Of a stretch of DNA of 64,000 nucleotides, positions 8,105 through 16,962 are shown piece after piece. Under the pieces are notes generated by a model. The model had not been told where the DNA came from and searched no databases. It saw only the letters and a list, made by a program, of their open reading frames with translations. The stretch is from JBAOHV01 sp963714875. Its GTDB lineage: Bacteria > Actinomycetota > Acidimicrobiia > Acidimicrobiales > Microtrichaceae. The position numbers were made by a program, and so were the translations under genes. How positions within the stretch are numbered: the first letter of the stretch is position 1; every line of letters starts with the position of its first letter. Location: positions 62,001 to 126,000 of the forward strand of contig CAVQQI010000010.1 in NCBI GenBank assembly GCA_963714875.1, given 5' to 3'.

Positions 8105-9070
8105 TCAACGACCCAGCTCGCTGCGGATCACTCCGGTGAGCACCGCGGCGCTGTTGCGGTGCGACAGCACGTTGGGGTGCAGCGGCAGGCCGGCGGGGTC
8201 GGTGTTGATGGTGTTGATCCAGGCGACCCCGTAGCCCTGGCAGACGTCATGACCGATGCTGGACGAGTAGATGTCGACGTACGTCACGCCGGCGGCGGCG
8301 GCCGCGTCGGCGAGCATCCGGTTCATCTCCAGGTACTTGTCACGCAGGTAGTGCACGTCCACCGGCAACAGCGGCACGGTCGGCCAACAGCCGTCACCCG
8401 TGACCGGCAACGTCACGGGGTACCCCACCAGGAACACCCTCGCCCCCGGGGAGCGCTCGCGGATGCCGGCGAGCACCGCGTCGACCTTCGGGCGGGTCTG
8501 GTCGATCTTGACCGCCATCTCGTCGACCCCGTCGACGATGCGCTTCCCGATACATGGCCGACCCCACGGGGCGTCACCCACCGGGACCGGCAACAGGTTC
8601 ACGCACCCCAGCACCGAGCCCGAGAAGCCGACGTCGTTGCCACCGATGCCCACGGTCACCACATCGGTGTCCGGGGTGAGTGCGTCGAACTGCGGCGGGG
8701 CCTCGCTGCCCAGCAGCGCGTCCTGCGGCTCGGCCATGTGCGTCGTCTTCGCCGAGCCACAGCTGGCATCGATGAACGTGTCCACCGCCAGGGCGCGCGC
8801 CACCAGTGACGGATAGTTGACCCCGGACCGGCCGCAGTCGATCGGGTCGCCGTTCATCTCGGGCAACAGCGGGCCGGAGGTGTACGAGTCACCGAGTGCC
8901 ACGTACCGCACCTCGTCGCTGCGCAGGGCCGAACGGCTCTGTTCGGGCTTCACCGACCCCACAGGCCCGAGCACCGAACAGGCCGACGCGACGAGCGCCA
9001 CCACCAACCCCAGGGTCGCGTGCACCCCGGACCGTCCGCGAACCCTCGTTCCCGTCGTCGTCGGCCCCAT
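8105..9070 (-). CDS. SGNH-hydrolase family lipoprotein
   Basis: A 321-residue protein with an N-terminal signal and lipobox (LVASACSVL, Cys about 31). The SGNH/GDSL blocks are visible: ALGDSYTSG with the nucleophile Ser (block I), IGGNDVGFSG (block III) and a C-terminal GLPLHPN supplying the His. Several cysteines (IDCGRS, DASCGS, GCVNL, RPCIG, DGCWP, HDVCQ) resemble the disulfide-rich extracellular SEST-type lipases/esterases of actinobacteria. Likely a surface-anchored esterase; substrate unknown. The ATG at 9070 is preceded by GGGGGAG. Confidence 0.85.
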   Translation of the reverse strand: MGPTTTGTRVRGRSGVHATLGLVVALVASACSVLGPVGSVKPEQSRSALRSDEVRYVALGDSYTSGPLLPEMNGDPIDCGRSGVNYPSLVARALAVDTFIDASCGSAKTTHMAEPQDALLGSEAPPQFDALTPDTDVVTVGIGGNDVGFSGSVLGCVNLLPVPVGDAPWGRPCIGKRIVDGVDEMAVKIDQTRPKVDAVLAGIRERSPGARVFLVGYPVTLPVTGDGCWPTVPLLPVDVHYLRDKYLEMNRMLADAAAAAGVTYVDIYSSSIGHDVCQGYGVAWINTINTDPAGLPLHPNVLSHRNSAAVLTGVIRSELGR

Positions 9071-9231
9071 CGTCTCCCCCGAGATCAGCTGTGCACGAGC
9101 TCCGCAGATCGTAGGTGAGCGACTCCCGTGATGTGCGCTCCGCGGTCCGACGTGCGCCGGCCGGACGACGCTGCGGCCCCACCGTCGACGCTCCCGCCGG
9201 CGGTCGTCGACTCGGTGGTAGTGAATGTGGT

Positions 9232-11004
9232 GTGACGAACCGGACGCGACCCGTGGACCGCTGGCTGCCGGGCGTGGTCGTCGCTCGCACCTACGAGCGC
9301 TCGTGGCTGCGCACCGACGTGATCGCCGGCATCGTCCTGACCGCGCTGCTCATCCCTGCAGGAATGGGCTACGCCGAGGCGGCCGGTCTTCCGCCGGTCA
9401 CCGGCCTGTACGCGACCATCGTGCCACTGCTCGCCTACGCGGTGTTCGGGCCGTCGCGGATCCTGGTGCTGGGTCCCGACTCGTCGCTCGCCCCGATCAT
9501 CGGTGCCTCGATCCTGCCCCTGGCGGCCGGCGACGCAGAGCGTGCGATCGCGCTGGCGGGGCTGCTGGCGATCCTCATGGGAGCGCTGCTGATCCTGGGA
9601 GGGTTCTTCCAACTGGGGTTCGTCACGGACCTGCTCTCCAAGCCGATCCGGATCGGCTACCTGAACGGCATCGCACTGGTGGTGATCGTCGGACAGCTCC
9701 CCAAGCTGCTCGGCTTCTCCGTCGATGCCGACTCCCTGGTCGCCGAGGTCACCGCCACCGTGCAGGGGATCGCGGACGGCAGCGTCGACACCACAGCGCT
9801 GATGGTCGGCGTCGCCTCGCTCGCCGCCATCCTGGTGCCACGGGCGTTGGGCAGCCGGGTTCCCGGTGTGCTGCTGGCAGTCGTCGGAGCGATCGTCGTC
9901 ACGGCCTGGCTCGACCTGGAGGAGCGGCTACCGGTGGTGGGCGCCCTGCCACAGGGGCTGCCGACACCCGCGCTCGGTGGTCTGCAGCTCAGCGACGTCG
10001 CCTCGCTCATCGGCCCCGCTGCGGGTATCGCCCTGATCGCCTTCGCCGACACCGGGGTGCTGTCACGGACCTTCGCCGCCCGTCACGGCGAGAGCGTGAA
10101 CGGCAACGACGAGATGCGCGGGATCGGTGCGGCCAACATCGCCACGGGCCTGCTCAGTGGCTTCCCGGTCTCGGCGAGCTCGTCGCGGACGCCGGTCGCC
10201 GACCAGGCCGGGGCGAAGAGCCAGCTCGTGGGCGTGGTGGGCGCCGTGCTGATCGTGGCGTTCATGCTGCTGGCGCCGGGCGTCACCGCGTTCCTGCCAT
10301 CCGCGACGCTGGCAGCGGTGGTGATCGTCGCCGCGACGTCGCTGGTCGACCTGGGGGCGATCCGACGGCTGCTGCGGATGAGTCGTACCGAGACCGCGCT
10401 GTCGGCTGCAGCGTTCCTGGGGGTGGCGCTGGTCGGCGTGCTGCAGGGGATCGTGATCGCGGTGGCACTGTCCTTCATCGCCTTCGTGAACCAGGCATGG
10501 CGGCCGTACCGCACCGAACTGGTCCGCGTCGACGGACTGAAGGGGTACCACGACATCGAGCGGCACCCCGCTGGCCGGCGCATCCCGGGGCTGGTCATCG
10601 CCCGATTCGATGCACCTCTGTTCTTCGCGAACGGGGCGATCTTCGACGACCACGTCCGCGCGCTGGTCGACTCGAGTCCCGACCAGATCCACTGGGTGGT
10701 CGTCGCCGCCGAGCCGATCACGGGCGTCGACACCACCGCCATGGACGAGCTGATCGAGCTGGACGAGCATCTGGCCCGCCACCACATCGCGTTGCGGTTC
10801 GCCGAGATGAAGGGACCCGTGAAGGATCGACTGGTCCGCCTGGGCCTGGGCGAACGCTTCCCGCCCGACCACTTCTACCCCACCATCGGCACCGCGGTGC
10901 ACGCCTTCGTGGCGGAGACGGGCGTCGACTGGGTCGACTGGGACGATCGGGATGACGTTGCCGAGGACGGCGAAGGTGAGGACGGAACCACACCGATTCC
11001 TTGA
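9232..11004 (+). CDS. SulP-family anion transporter with C-terminal STAS domain
   Basis: A 590-residue membrane transporter: about 11-12 hydrophobic segments (about 25-430) and a cytoplasmic STAS domain (about 460-575). SulP signatures include MGYAEAAGLPPVTGLYA and FPVSASSSRTPV. SulP proteins move sulfate, bicarbonate or dicarboxylates; the substrate cannot be told from sequence, and no carbonic anhydrase or sulfate genes adjoin. The GTG at 9232 is chosen because the family starts there; a possible -10 (TAGTGA) lies 7 bases upstream. Its 3' end overlaps the next gene. Confidence 0.9.
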   Translation: MTNRTRPVDRWLPGVVVARTYERSWLRTDVIAGIVLTALLIPAGMGYAEAAGLPPVTGLYATIVPLLAYAVFGPSRILVLGPDSSLAPIIGASILPLAAGDAERAIALAGLLAILMGALLILGGFFQLGFVTDLLSKPIRIGYLNGIALVVIVGQLPKLLGFSVDADSLVAEVTATVQGIADGSVDTTALMVGVASLAAILVPRALGSRVPGVLLAVVGAIVVTAWLDLEERLPVVGALPQGLPTPALGGLQLSDVASLIGPAAGIALIAFADTGVLSRTFAARHGESVNGNDEMRGIGAANIATGLLSGFPVSASSSRTPVADQAGAKSQLVGVVGAVLIVAFMLLAPGVTAFLPSATLAAVVIVAATSLVDLGAIRRLLRMSRTETALSAAAFLGVALVGVLQGIVIAVALSFIAFVNQAWRPYRTELVRVDGLKGYHDIERHPAGRRIPGLVIARFDAPLFFANGAIFDDHVRALVDSSPDQIHWVVVAAEPITGVDTTAMDELIELDEHLARHHIALRFAEMKGPVKDRLVRLGLGERFPPDHFYPTIGTAVHAFVAETGVDWVDWDDRDDVAEDGEGEDGTTPIP

Positions 11005-12949
11005 GCAGCCACCCGCCCCTGCCGATCCATGGTGGATGGTCAACGAGCACCCAGATGCACCGGCGCATCGCGACGGGTCTCTGCGCACCATCGCGGTCGT
11101 CGCGCTCGTCTGGGGTGCGATCTACCTGGTCTGGCGCGTCGGCTGGACCCACGACGAGGCCCAACCGGTGCTCTACACGGTGCTGCTGATCGCCGAACTG
11201 GTCGGTTGGTTCAACCTGGTGCTGTTCACCTTCCTGGCGTGGCGGGTGCCCTCACGTGCCGATCCGGCCTCGACGCCGGGTCGAGCGGTCGACGTGCTGG
11301 TTCCCACCTACGACGAGAGCGTCGAGGTGCTCCGAGCGACACTGCTGGGCTGTCGGGCCATGACCTATCCGCACACCACCTGGTTGCTCGACGACGGCCG
11401 GCGGCCCGAGATGGCCGTGCTGGCCGAGGAGTTGGGCGCTCGGTACCTGACCCGCCCCGACAACAGCCACGCCAAGGCCGGCAACATCAACGCGGCGCTC
11501 CCGCATCTGGAGGGCGAACTGATCGCAGTGCTCGACGCGGATCACGTGCCCCTGCCGCACTTCCTCGACGCGCTCGTCGGCTACTTCGACGACGAACAGG
11601 TCGTGCTCGCCCAGGCACCGCACGAGTTCTACAACCTGGACTCGATCCAGCACGTCGCCGAGGACCGTCACGAGCAGTCGCTGTTCTTCCGCATCATCTG
11701 CCCGGGCAAGGACCGTCACGACGGTGTCTTCTGGTGTGGCTCGGGCACCATGATCCGCCGCGAGCCGCTCATGGAGATCGGTGGCGTGCAGACGGCCACC
11801 ATCGCGGAGGACTTCCACACCACGATCGTGCTGCACCAGCGGGGATGGCACACCCACTACCACGACGAGACGTTGCTGCTGGGTCTGGCACCCCATGACC
11901 TGGACAGCTTCCTGCTGCAGCGCAGCCGCTGGGCGCGGGGCAACCTACGGGTGTTCCTGACCCGACAGAACCCGGTGATCGCAACCGGCCTGCGACCGAT
12001 GCAGCGGGTGTCGTACTTCGCGTCGCTGTTCCACTACTTCGGCGGACCGCAGCGCCTGGCCCTCTTGACGGTGCTGTGTGCCACGCTCGTCAGCGGTGCC
12101 CTGCCGCTACGCGGCGAGCCGATTCTGTTCGCAGTGCTGTGGGCGCCGTGGGTCGCGCTGTCGCTGCTGTCGACCAAGGTCCTGGGCCGTGGGGTGTCGG
12201 GTCCCCTGGCGGCCACGCGGCACGGCTGGATGACCATGGGGGTCTACACAGGGGCGATGCTCTCTCTCATCGTGCCGGGAGCCGGCAAGTTCAAGGTGAC
12301 ACCGAAGATGGGCACCGACGAGGGGGGCCTGTCGACGCTGCATCGACTGCGGCTGCTGACCGCCTGCGCAGTAGCACTGCTGATCGCCGTGCTACTGCGC
12401 GCCGGCGCCGCGCTCGGGTGGATCGCGTTGCCGTCGATGCCGCTGTTCGCCCAGATCGGCACGTTCACCATCGGGGTGATCGAGTTGCTCGTGATCGGAT
12501 TGGTGCTGCGGGCGCTCATCGCCCGCCGCCAGCGGCGTCACGTCTACCGGTTCGCGGTCGACGTACGGGCGAACGTCGGCGACGAGCTCGTACAGGTGGT
12601 CGACCTGAACCACCACGGCGCAGGTCTGCTCGCCGCGCACCCGCCGTCGGTCGGTGATCCCCTCGAGATGACCTTGCGGCTGCCCGCCCTCGACGGGCGG
12701 ATCGAACGGGTGGCGGTGCGCGGCACCGTGCGTGCGATCGTGCCGACCGGGGATGCTCCGGAGGACGCCGCGGGCATCAGCCACGTCGGCGTGGAGTTCG
12801 CGGAGCTGTCCCGCGAGGCCGAGGACCGGATCCTGGAGTACTGCCACGTCCTGCGCCCCGCATCGGTCGCAGCGGACCGCGCCACGGCCACCGACACCGA
12901 CACCGACACCGACGAGACGACCCCGAGGCCGGTGCCCAAGGCGTCCTGA
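10952..12949 (+). CDS. BcsA-like family 2 glycosyltransferase with C-terminal PilZ domain
   Basis: A 665-residue membrane synthase. Two N-terminal spans precede a GT-A domain with LLDDG, VLDADH (DxD), TIAED (catalytic Asp) and QRSRW (the QxxRW processivity motif); four or more spans follow, and a C-terminal PilZ domain (about 525-640) keeps an Arg-rich RRQRRHVYR entry and VDLNHHG, a variant of DxSxxG. It should polymerise a beta-linked polysaccharide across the membrane under cyclic-di-GMP control. No BcsB, BcsZ or BcsC genes flank it, so the product need not be cellulose. The start may be ATG 10952 (53-base overlap with sulP) or GTG 10976; both are coupled. It ends with an Asp/Thr repeat. 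Confidence 0.87.
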   Translation: MTLPRTAKVRTEPHRFLEQPPAPADPWWMVNEHPDAPAHRDGSLRTIAVVALVWGAIYLVWRVGWTHDEAQPVLYTVLLIAELVGWFNLVLFTFLAWRVPSRADPASTPGRAVDVLVPTYDESVEVLRATLLGCRAMTYPHTTWLLDDGRRPEMAVLAEELGARYLTRPDNSHAKAGNINAALPHLEGELIAVLDADHVPLPHFLDALVGYFDDEQVVLAQAPHEFYNLDSIQHVAEDRHEQSLFFRIICPGKDRHDGVFWCGSGTMIRREPLMEIGGVQTATIAEDFHTTIVLHQRGWHTHYHDETLLLGLAPHDLDSFLLQRSRWARGNLRVFLTRQNPVIATGLRPMQRVSYFASLFHYFGGPQRLALLTVLCATLVSGALPLRGEPILFAVLWAPWVALSLLSTKVLGRGVSGPLAATRHGWMTMGVYTGAMLSLIVPGAGKFKVTPKMGTDEGGLSTLHRLRLLTACAVALLIAVLLRAGAALGWIALPSMPLFAQIGTFTIGVIELLVIGLVLRALIARRQRRHVYRFAVDVRANVGDELVQVVDLNHHGAGLLAAHPPSVGDPLEMTLRLPALDGRIERVAVRGTVRAIVPTGDAPEDAAGISHVGVEFAELSREAEDRILEYCHVLRPASVAADRATATDTDTDTDETTPRPVPKAS

Positions 12950-12960
12950 CGCGGCCAGGG

Positions 12961-12989
12961 TTGACCTACTGGAGCGGTTGCTCTACGTT
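12961..12989 (+). promoter_or_regulatory. Promoter of the TetR/hydroxylase operon with an overlapping inverted repeat
   Basis: TTGACC (12961-12966), a 17-base spacer and TACGTT (12984-12989) form a good -35/-10 pair ending 7 bases before the GTG at 12997, so the transcript would be leaderless. In the spacer GAGC-GGTT-GCTC (12972-12983), with flanking T/A at 12970 and 12985, is a perfect 4-bp-arm inverted repeat typical of TetR operators. Binding there would block RNA polymerase, so autorepression is likely. Confidence 0.7.
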
Positions 12990-12996
12990 TTTCGAC

Positions 12997-13833
12997 GTGC
13001 CTTCGGAAAACGCTGTCCCATCGATCGAACCGGACCGACGGACCCGGAAACGGCTCGCCCGCCGCGATGCACTGCTCGACCTGGCGGCTGACCTGGTCGA
13101 ACGCGACGGCGTCGACGGCGTCACCATGGCGGCGCTCGCCGATGCTGCGGACTACGCCACCGCCTCGCTCTACACCTACTTCCCGTCGCGCAGCGCACTG
13201 CTGGCGGCGCTGCAGCAACGAGCGCTCGCCACACTGGCGACGGTCGCCGAGTCACACACCGCCAGGTTGGACGAGCAGCTCGAGTCCCGCACCCCGCTGC
13301 CCGACCCACGGACCGCAGCGCTGGCCCGGCTCTGGGCGTTCTCCGAGCTGTTCCTGACCGCCCCCGACCACCACGCCCGAGAGTTCCGGCTGCAACAACA
13401 GCTGCTGGTCACCCCCGGGGCCGAGGCGACCGAGGACGCCGCGTCGGTGGTTCCCGCGGCCATGGTGGTGCTCGACGTGCCTCGCCGGCTGCTGGCAGCG
13501 GCCGCCGAGGCCGGTGCCCTGGACGACGGGCCGCCGTCGACCGACCCGGTCGGCACGCCGCTCGACCCGACCGTGGTGCGCACCTTCGCCTGGATCGTGG
13601 CGTTGAACGGCGCCCTCATGGTCGACGGGCTCGCCACCGGGCTGCCCTCGACCGGGCACGCACTGGGCCGGGAGCTCACCTCGTCGCTCCTGTCGGGCTG
13701 GGGCGCTGCCGCCGAAGCGCTCGCCGACGCCCGGGCGCTCGCGGAGGACTGCACCCGCACCGCTGCCGCCCCCACGCCCGCGCCCAACACCCCAGCCACA
13801 CCCGCCACCTCGACGCTCGGAGCAACGTCATGA
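12997..13833 (+). CDS. TetR-family transcriptional regulator
   Basis: A 278-residue regulator. The N-terminal helix-turn-helix (about 20-70) has DLVERDGVDGVTMAALADAA and YTYFPSRSALL; the rest is an all-helical ligand domain, followed by an Ala/Pro/Thr-rich tail. The GTG at 12997 is chosen over an upstream TTG because a -10 element ends 7 bases before it and an inverted repeat lies in the promoter. It overlaps the hydroxylase gene by ATGA (13830-13833), so the two are co-translated and the hydroxylase is its most likely target. The inducer is unknown, possibly a lipid. Confidence 0.88.
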   Translation: MPSENAVPSIEPDRRTRKRLARRDALLDLAADLVERDGVDGVTMAALADAADYATASLYTYFPSRSALLAALQQRALATLATVAESHTARLDEQLESRTPLPDPRTAALARLWAFSELFLTAPDHHAREFRLQQQLLVTPGAEATEDAASVVPAAMVVLDVPRRLLAAAAEAGALDDGPPSTDPVGTPLDPTVVRTFAWIVALNGALMVDGLATGLPSTGHALGRELTSSLLSGWGAAAEALADARALAEDCTRTAAAPTPAPNTPATPATSTLGATS

Positions 13834-14474
13834 CCGACCTCCTGACAACCGTTGCGGTCGCCGGGGCCTCGTTCGCAGCCGGTGCTGCGCTGTGGACCCT
13901 GGCCGAGTACGTGCTGCACCGCTTCGCGATGCACCACCTGCACGGCAAGGGGATCATGAGCCGCGAACACCTGGAACACCACGTGCACTCGTCGTGGGAC
14001 TTCTCGGTCACCCACCTGATGAGCTGGGCCGGGATGCTGCTGGTCGGCTTCGGAGTGTGGATGCCCGCCGTGTGGCTGCTCGCCGGACCGGTGGCCGCCG
14101 TCGCGGTCGCGCTCGGCTGGGCGTTCGGCTACTTCTTCTACGAGTACCAGCACGCCGTCGCGCACCTGCGCGCACCGAGCGGTCGGTACGGCACCTGGGT
14201 ACGCCGTCACCACTTCCATCACCACTTCGGTCACCCGATGGCCAACCACGGGGTCTCCACCCTGGTGTGGGACAAGGTCTTCGGCACCTACGAGCGACCC
14301 GACCGGGTGCGCGTGCCGCGCCGGCTGGCGCTGCGGTGGCTCGTCGATGCCGACGGGGCGCTGCGACCCGAGTTCGCCGCGGACTACGTACTGGTCGGCG
14401 CCGCGACGAGCGACGAGCGCACCGCCCAGCTCGACCGCGCAAGGGCCTTCGCCTCGGCCGCACCGGTCGACTGA
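13830..14474 (+). CDS. Fatty-acid hydroxylase / sterol-desaturase superfamily membrane di-iron protein
   Basis: A 214-residue membrane protein with the histidine clusters of the superfamily: HRFAMHHLHG, EHLEHHVH, YQHAVAHLRAP and RRHHFHHHFGHP, between hydrophobic segments at about 5-25, 65-85 and 85-105. These histidines bind a di-iron centre that hydroxylates or desaturates lipid chains with O2. It resembles the short bacterial carotenoid/fatty-acid hydroxylase group. Coupled to the TetR gene, it is probably induced by a lipid or solvent signal. Substrate unknown. Confidence 0.85.
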   Translation: MTDLLTTVAVAGASFAAGAALWTLAEYVLHRFAMHHLHGKGIMSREHLEHHVHSSWDFSVTHLMSWAGMLLVGFGVWMPAVWLLAGPVAAVAVALGWAFGYFFYEYQHAVAHLRAPSGRYGTWVRRHHFHHHFGHPMANHGVSTLVWDKVFGTYERPDRVRVPRRLALRWLVDADGALRPEFAADYVLVGAATSDERTAQLDRARAFASAAPVD

Positions 14475-14489
14475 GCAGGCCGGACCTGC
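14475..14489. terminator. Small hairpin between convergent genes
   Basis: GCAGG and CCTGC pair around a 5-base loop directly after the hydroxylase stop and before the convergent SDR gene ends. The stem is short, so termination is only possible. Confidence 0.35.
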
Positions 14490-14519
14490 CCGCCTGGTCG
14501 TCGCTACCGGGGGATCTCC

Positions 14520-16001
14520 CTACGGCTGGTTCGGTCGAGGGGGTGCTGACGCGCTGCGGGCCAGCTTGGTGATCATCGAGTTGAAGACGATGCCGTGGAA
14601 GGGACTCACCGACCACCAGTACAGGTCGCCCAGCAGACCGTGCGGGATGAACAGGGCCCGTTGGTGCAGCACCGGATCCTCCCCGCTGTCGACGCCGCCG
14701 GTGATCTCCCACTCCAGCCAGGCCTGGCCCGGCAGCTTCATCTCGGCGCGCAGACGGAGCAGCCGCCCGTAGTCGATCGCCTCGACGCGCCAGAAGTCCA
14801 CGGCGTCGCCGACCACCAGGTGGTTCGGGTCCCGGCGCCCACGACGCAGCCCCACCCCGCCGGCCAGGCGGTCCAGCAGACCTCGCAACCCCCATGCGAG
14901 CGGCAGTGAGTACCAGCCCCGCTCACCGCCGATCGCCTCGACGGCGGACCACACCGCGTCGGGGTCGGAGTGCACCGGCTGCTCGCGTTCGTCGCGGTAG
15001 ATGGTGCCCCCCGACCACTCCGGGTCGGTCGGCATCGGGTCGCTCGGCGCACCGGGCCACGACGCGCCGGACCACCGGGTCACCACGTCGGCCTCGCGGA
15101 TCCGGGCGAGCGCCAGTCGCACCGACTCGTCGAACGGGCACAGCTCGAAGGGGATCAGGGCCTCGATGTCGTGGTCGTTGGCCACGACGTTGTTGCGCAG
15201 CGACCCGATGAGCGGCTGCGCGATCGCCTTGGGCACCGGGGTGACCACGTTCACCCAATGGCTCGACAGCCACGGGGTGAGCACGGGCACCGGCACGATG
15301 ATGCGGCGGGGCAGCTCGGCCACCGCCGCATAGCGCTGCATCATGTCGCGATAGCTCAGGACGTCGGGCCCGCCGATGTCGAAGCGACGATTGGTCGAGG
15401 GCTCCAGGTCGAGCACACCCATCAGGTACGACAGGACGTCGCGGACCGCGATGGGCTGGACCCGCGAGCGCACCCACTTGGGCGTCACCATCACCGGCAG
15501 GCGTTCGGTCAGGTAGCGCAGCATCTCGAACGACGCCGAACCGCTGCCGATGATCACACCCGCCTGCAGCACCACGGCGGGCACCGGTCCGTCGAGCAGC
15601 ACCTGGCCGACCTCGGCGCGTGAGGCCAGGTGGGCCGACGCCACCTCTCCCGAGGGCACCAGCCCACCGAGGTAGACGATCCGGGCGACCCCTGCGCGGG
15701 CCGCTGCTGCTGCGGTGTTGGACGCAGCAGTTCGATCGACGTCGGAGAAGGACCCACCGCTGCCGATCGAGTGCACCAGGTAGTACACGACGTCGATGTC
15801 GGCCATGGCGGCATCGAGCGTGTCGGGGTCGAGTGCATCGCCCTGCACCACCTCGACCGAGTCGGCCCAGTCGACGCCCGCCAGCTTCTCGGGGCGGCGG
15901 GCCAGGCACCGCACGTCGTGGCCTGCCGCGGCGAGCCGCGGCACCAGGCGTCCTCCGATGTAGCCGGTGGCACCCATGACCAGGATGTGCTGTGAGCCCA
16001 T
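14520..16001 (-). CDS. NAD(P)-dependent SDR/NmrA-like protein fused to DUF2867
   Basis: A 493-residue protein with a Rossmann N-terminus (GATGYIGGRLVPRL, about 8-21; about 1-300) like atypical short-chain dehydrogenase/epimerase proteins, and a C-terminal DUF2867 domain (about 320-485) with WRVEAID, MKLPGQAWLEWEI and GLLGDLYWW. In actinobacteria this fusion is common but its reaction is not established; a lipid or envelope metabolite substrate has been suggested from the START-like C-terminal fold. The ATG at 16001 is preceded by TAGGTT 6 bases upstream without a ribosome site. GTG 16004 is an alternative. Confidence 0.82.
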   Translation of the reverse strand: MGSQHILVMGATGYIGGRLVPRLAAAGHDVRCLARRPEKLAGVDWADSVEVVQGDALDPDTLDAAMADIDVVYYLVHSIGSGGSFSDVDRTAASNTAAAAARAGVARIVYLGGLVPSGEVASAHLASRAEVGQVLLDGPVPAVVLQAGVIIGSGSASFEMLRYLTERLPVMVTPKWVRSRVQPIAVRDVLSYLMGVLDLEPSTNRRFDIGGPDVLSYRDMMQRYAAVAELPRRIIVPVPVLTPWLSSHWVNVVTPVPKAIAQPLIGSLRNNVVANDHDIEALIPFELCPFDESVRLALARIREADVVTRWSGASWPGAPSDPMPTDPEWSGGTIYRDEREQPVHSDPDAVWSAVEAIGGERGWYSLPLAWGLRGLLDRLAGGVGLRRGRRDPNHLVVGDAVDFWRVEAIDYGRLLRLRAEMKLPGQAWLEWEITGGVDSGEDPVLHQRALFIPHGLLGDLYWWSVSPFHGIVFNSMITKLARSASAPPRPNQP

Positions 16002-16007
16002 CACTGC

Positions 16008-16013
16008 AACCTA
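16008..16013 (-). promoter_or_regulatory. -10 element (leaderless) of the SDR/DUF2867 gene
   Basis: TAGGTT ends 6 bases before the ATG at 16001; no ribosome-binding site is seen. Confidence 0.5.
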
Positions 16014-16092
16014 ACGACCTGCAGCGCTGCTGCCGCATGGCTCGGTCCGGCCCGGCCCGGCCCGCCGCCGGGTTCGGCGCGGGAGGTGGTCC

Positions 16093-16950
16093 TCAGAGGG
16101 GCTCGCCGGAGATGGCGTCGTAGACACCGCCGGTGCCCTCCGGGTCACCCGGCAGGATCAACCGGAGCCCGCCTCCCTCGTCGCGCAGCATCGGCAACAC
16201 CGCATCCACGCGAGCCTGCGCAGCGGCGTGCCCCAGGACGTCGGCGGCGACGGAGAACTGCGTGAGCGCCACCATCGTGCGCACGGTCGGGAAGATCATC
16301 GTCATGCGCCCCTCCCGGTGGTCCTCGAGCGCAGCGCGAGGAGTGATCCACCGTGTTCCGATGACCTCACGATCATCGTGCAGGGCTTCCTGACCCGCCG
16401 GCGCGGCCGCGACGAAGAACCTGGTGTCGTAGCGACGTGGCGCACCGAGCGGCGTGACCCACCGCGAGAAGTAGTGGATGTCGCCGACCGTGAGGCGCAG
16501 GTCCTCCTCACGACAGATCGCGGCGAGCCGTCGTCGACCGCTGTCGACCTCGGCGCGGTGTGCCGCGAACCGCTGGGCCACGGCCGGGTCCTCGAACGAC
16601 ACGACCCGGCCGTCACGGTGTGCCGCGAGCAGGACCCCCGACTCCTCGAACGACTCACGCACCGCCGCCACCCAGAACGACAGGCCACCCCTGGGTGCGC
16701 CGACCAGACGTGATGCCGCGTCGTCGGTCCGACCCTCGCAGACCGAGAGCACCTCGTCGTCGGCGTCGTCCGGATCGACGCCACCGCCGGGGAAGACGTA
16801 CGCACCACCGACGAAGTCGGAGTTGAGGTTGCGCTGCAGCATGCAGACCTCGAGCCCATCGAGCCCGTCGCGCAACAACATGACCGTGGCTGCATCGCGC
16901 ACCGGCACCGAGTCCGGATCCGGATGGCCCATGTCGACGACGGTGCTCAC
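16093..16950 (-). CDS. Nudix hydrolase (NUDT19-like, interrupted Nudix box)
   Basis: A 285-residue Nudix protein. The N-terminus has VFPGGGVDPDD and, about 30 residues later, AAVRESFEESGVLL, the REUXEEXGU half of the Nudix box. The Gly-x5-Glu half is therefore separated by an insertion (about residues 60-90), as in NUDT19-type CoA/acyl-CoA diphosphatases. It likely cleaves a nucleoside diphosphate derivative such as CoA esters; this is inferred from the insertion pattern. GTG 16950 has TAGCAT 6 bases upstream. It ends after the family's usual C-terminal helices. Confidence 0.85.
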   Translation of the reverse strand: MSTVVDMGHPDPDSVPVRDAATVMLLRDGLDGLEVCMLQRNLNSDFVGGAYVFPGGGVDPDDADDEVLSVCEGRTDDAASRLVGAPRGGLSFWVAAVRESFEESGVLLAAHRDGRVVSFEDPAVAQRFAAHRAEVDSGRRRLAAICREEDLRLTVGDIHYFSRWVTPLGAPRRYDTRFFVAAAPAGQEALHDDREVIGTRWITPRAALEDHREGRMTMIFPTVRTMVALTQFSVAADVLGHAAAQARVDAVLPMLRDEGGGLRLILPGDPEGTGGVYDAISGEPL

Positions 16951-16956
16951 CGCGTG

Positions 16957-16962
16957 ATGCTA
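16957..16962 (-). promoter_or_regulatory. -10 element (leaderless) of the Nudix gene
   Basis: TAGCAT ends 6 bases before GTG 16950. It overlaps the end of the fxsA gene, so the Nudix gene can be transcribed alone. Confidence 0.5.

Noticed and set aside
9225..10955. 576-codon frame inside the SulP gene on the same strand
   Set aside because: Arg/Gly/Pro-rich composition and no recognisable domain; it is the shadow of the SulP frame, which has clear membrane and STAS domains.
16041..16070. GGCCC-rich tandem-like stretch between SDR and Nudix genes
   Set aside because: Very short and imperfect; composition alone explains it.
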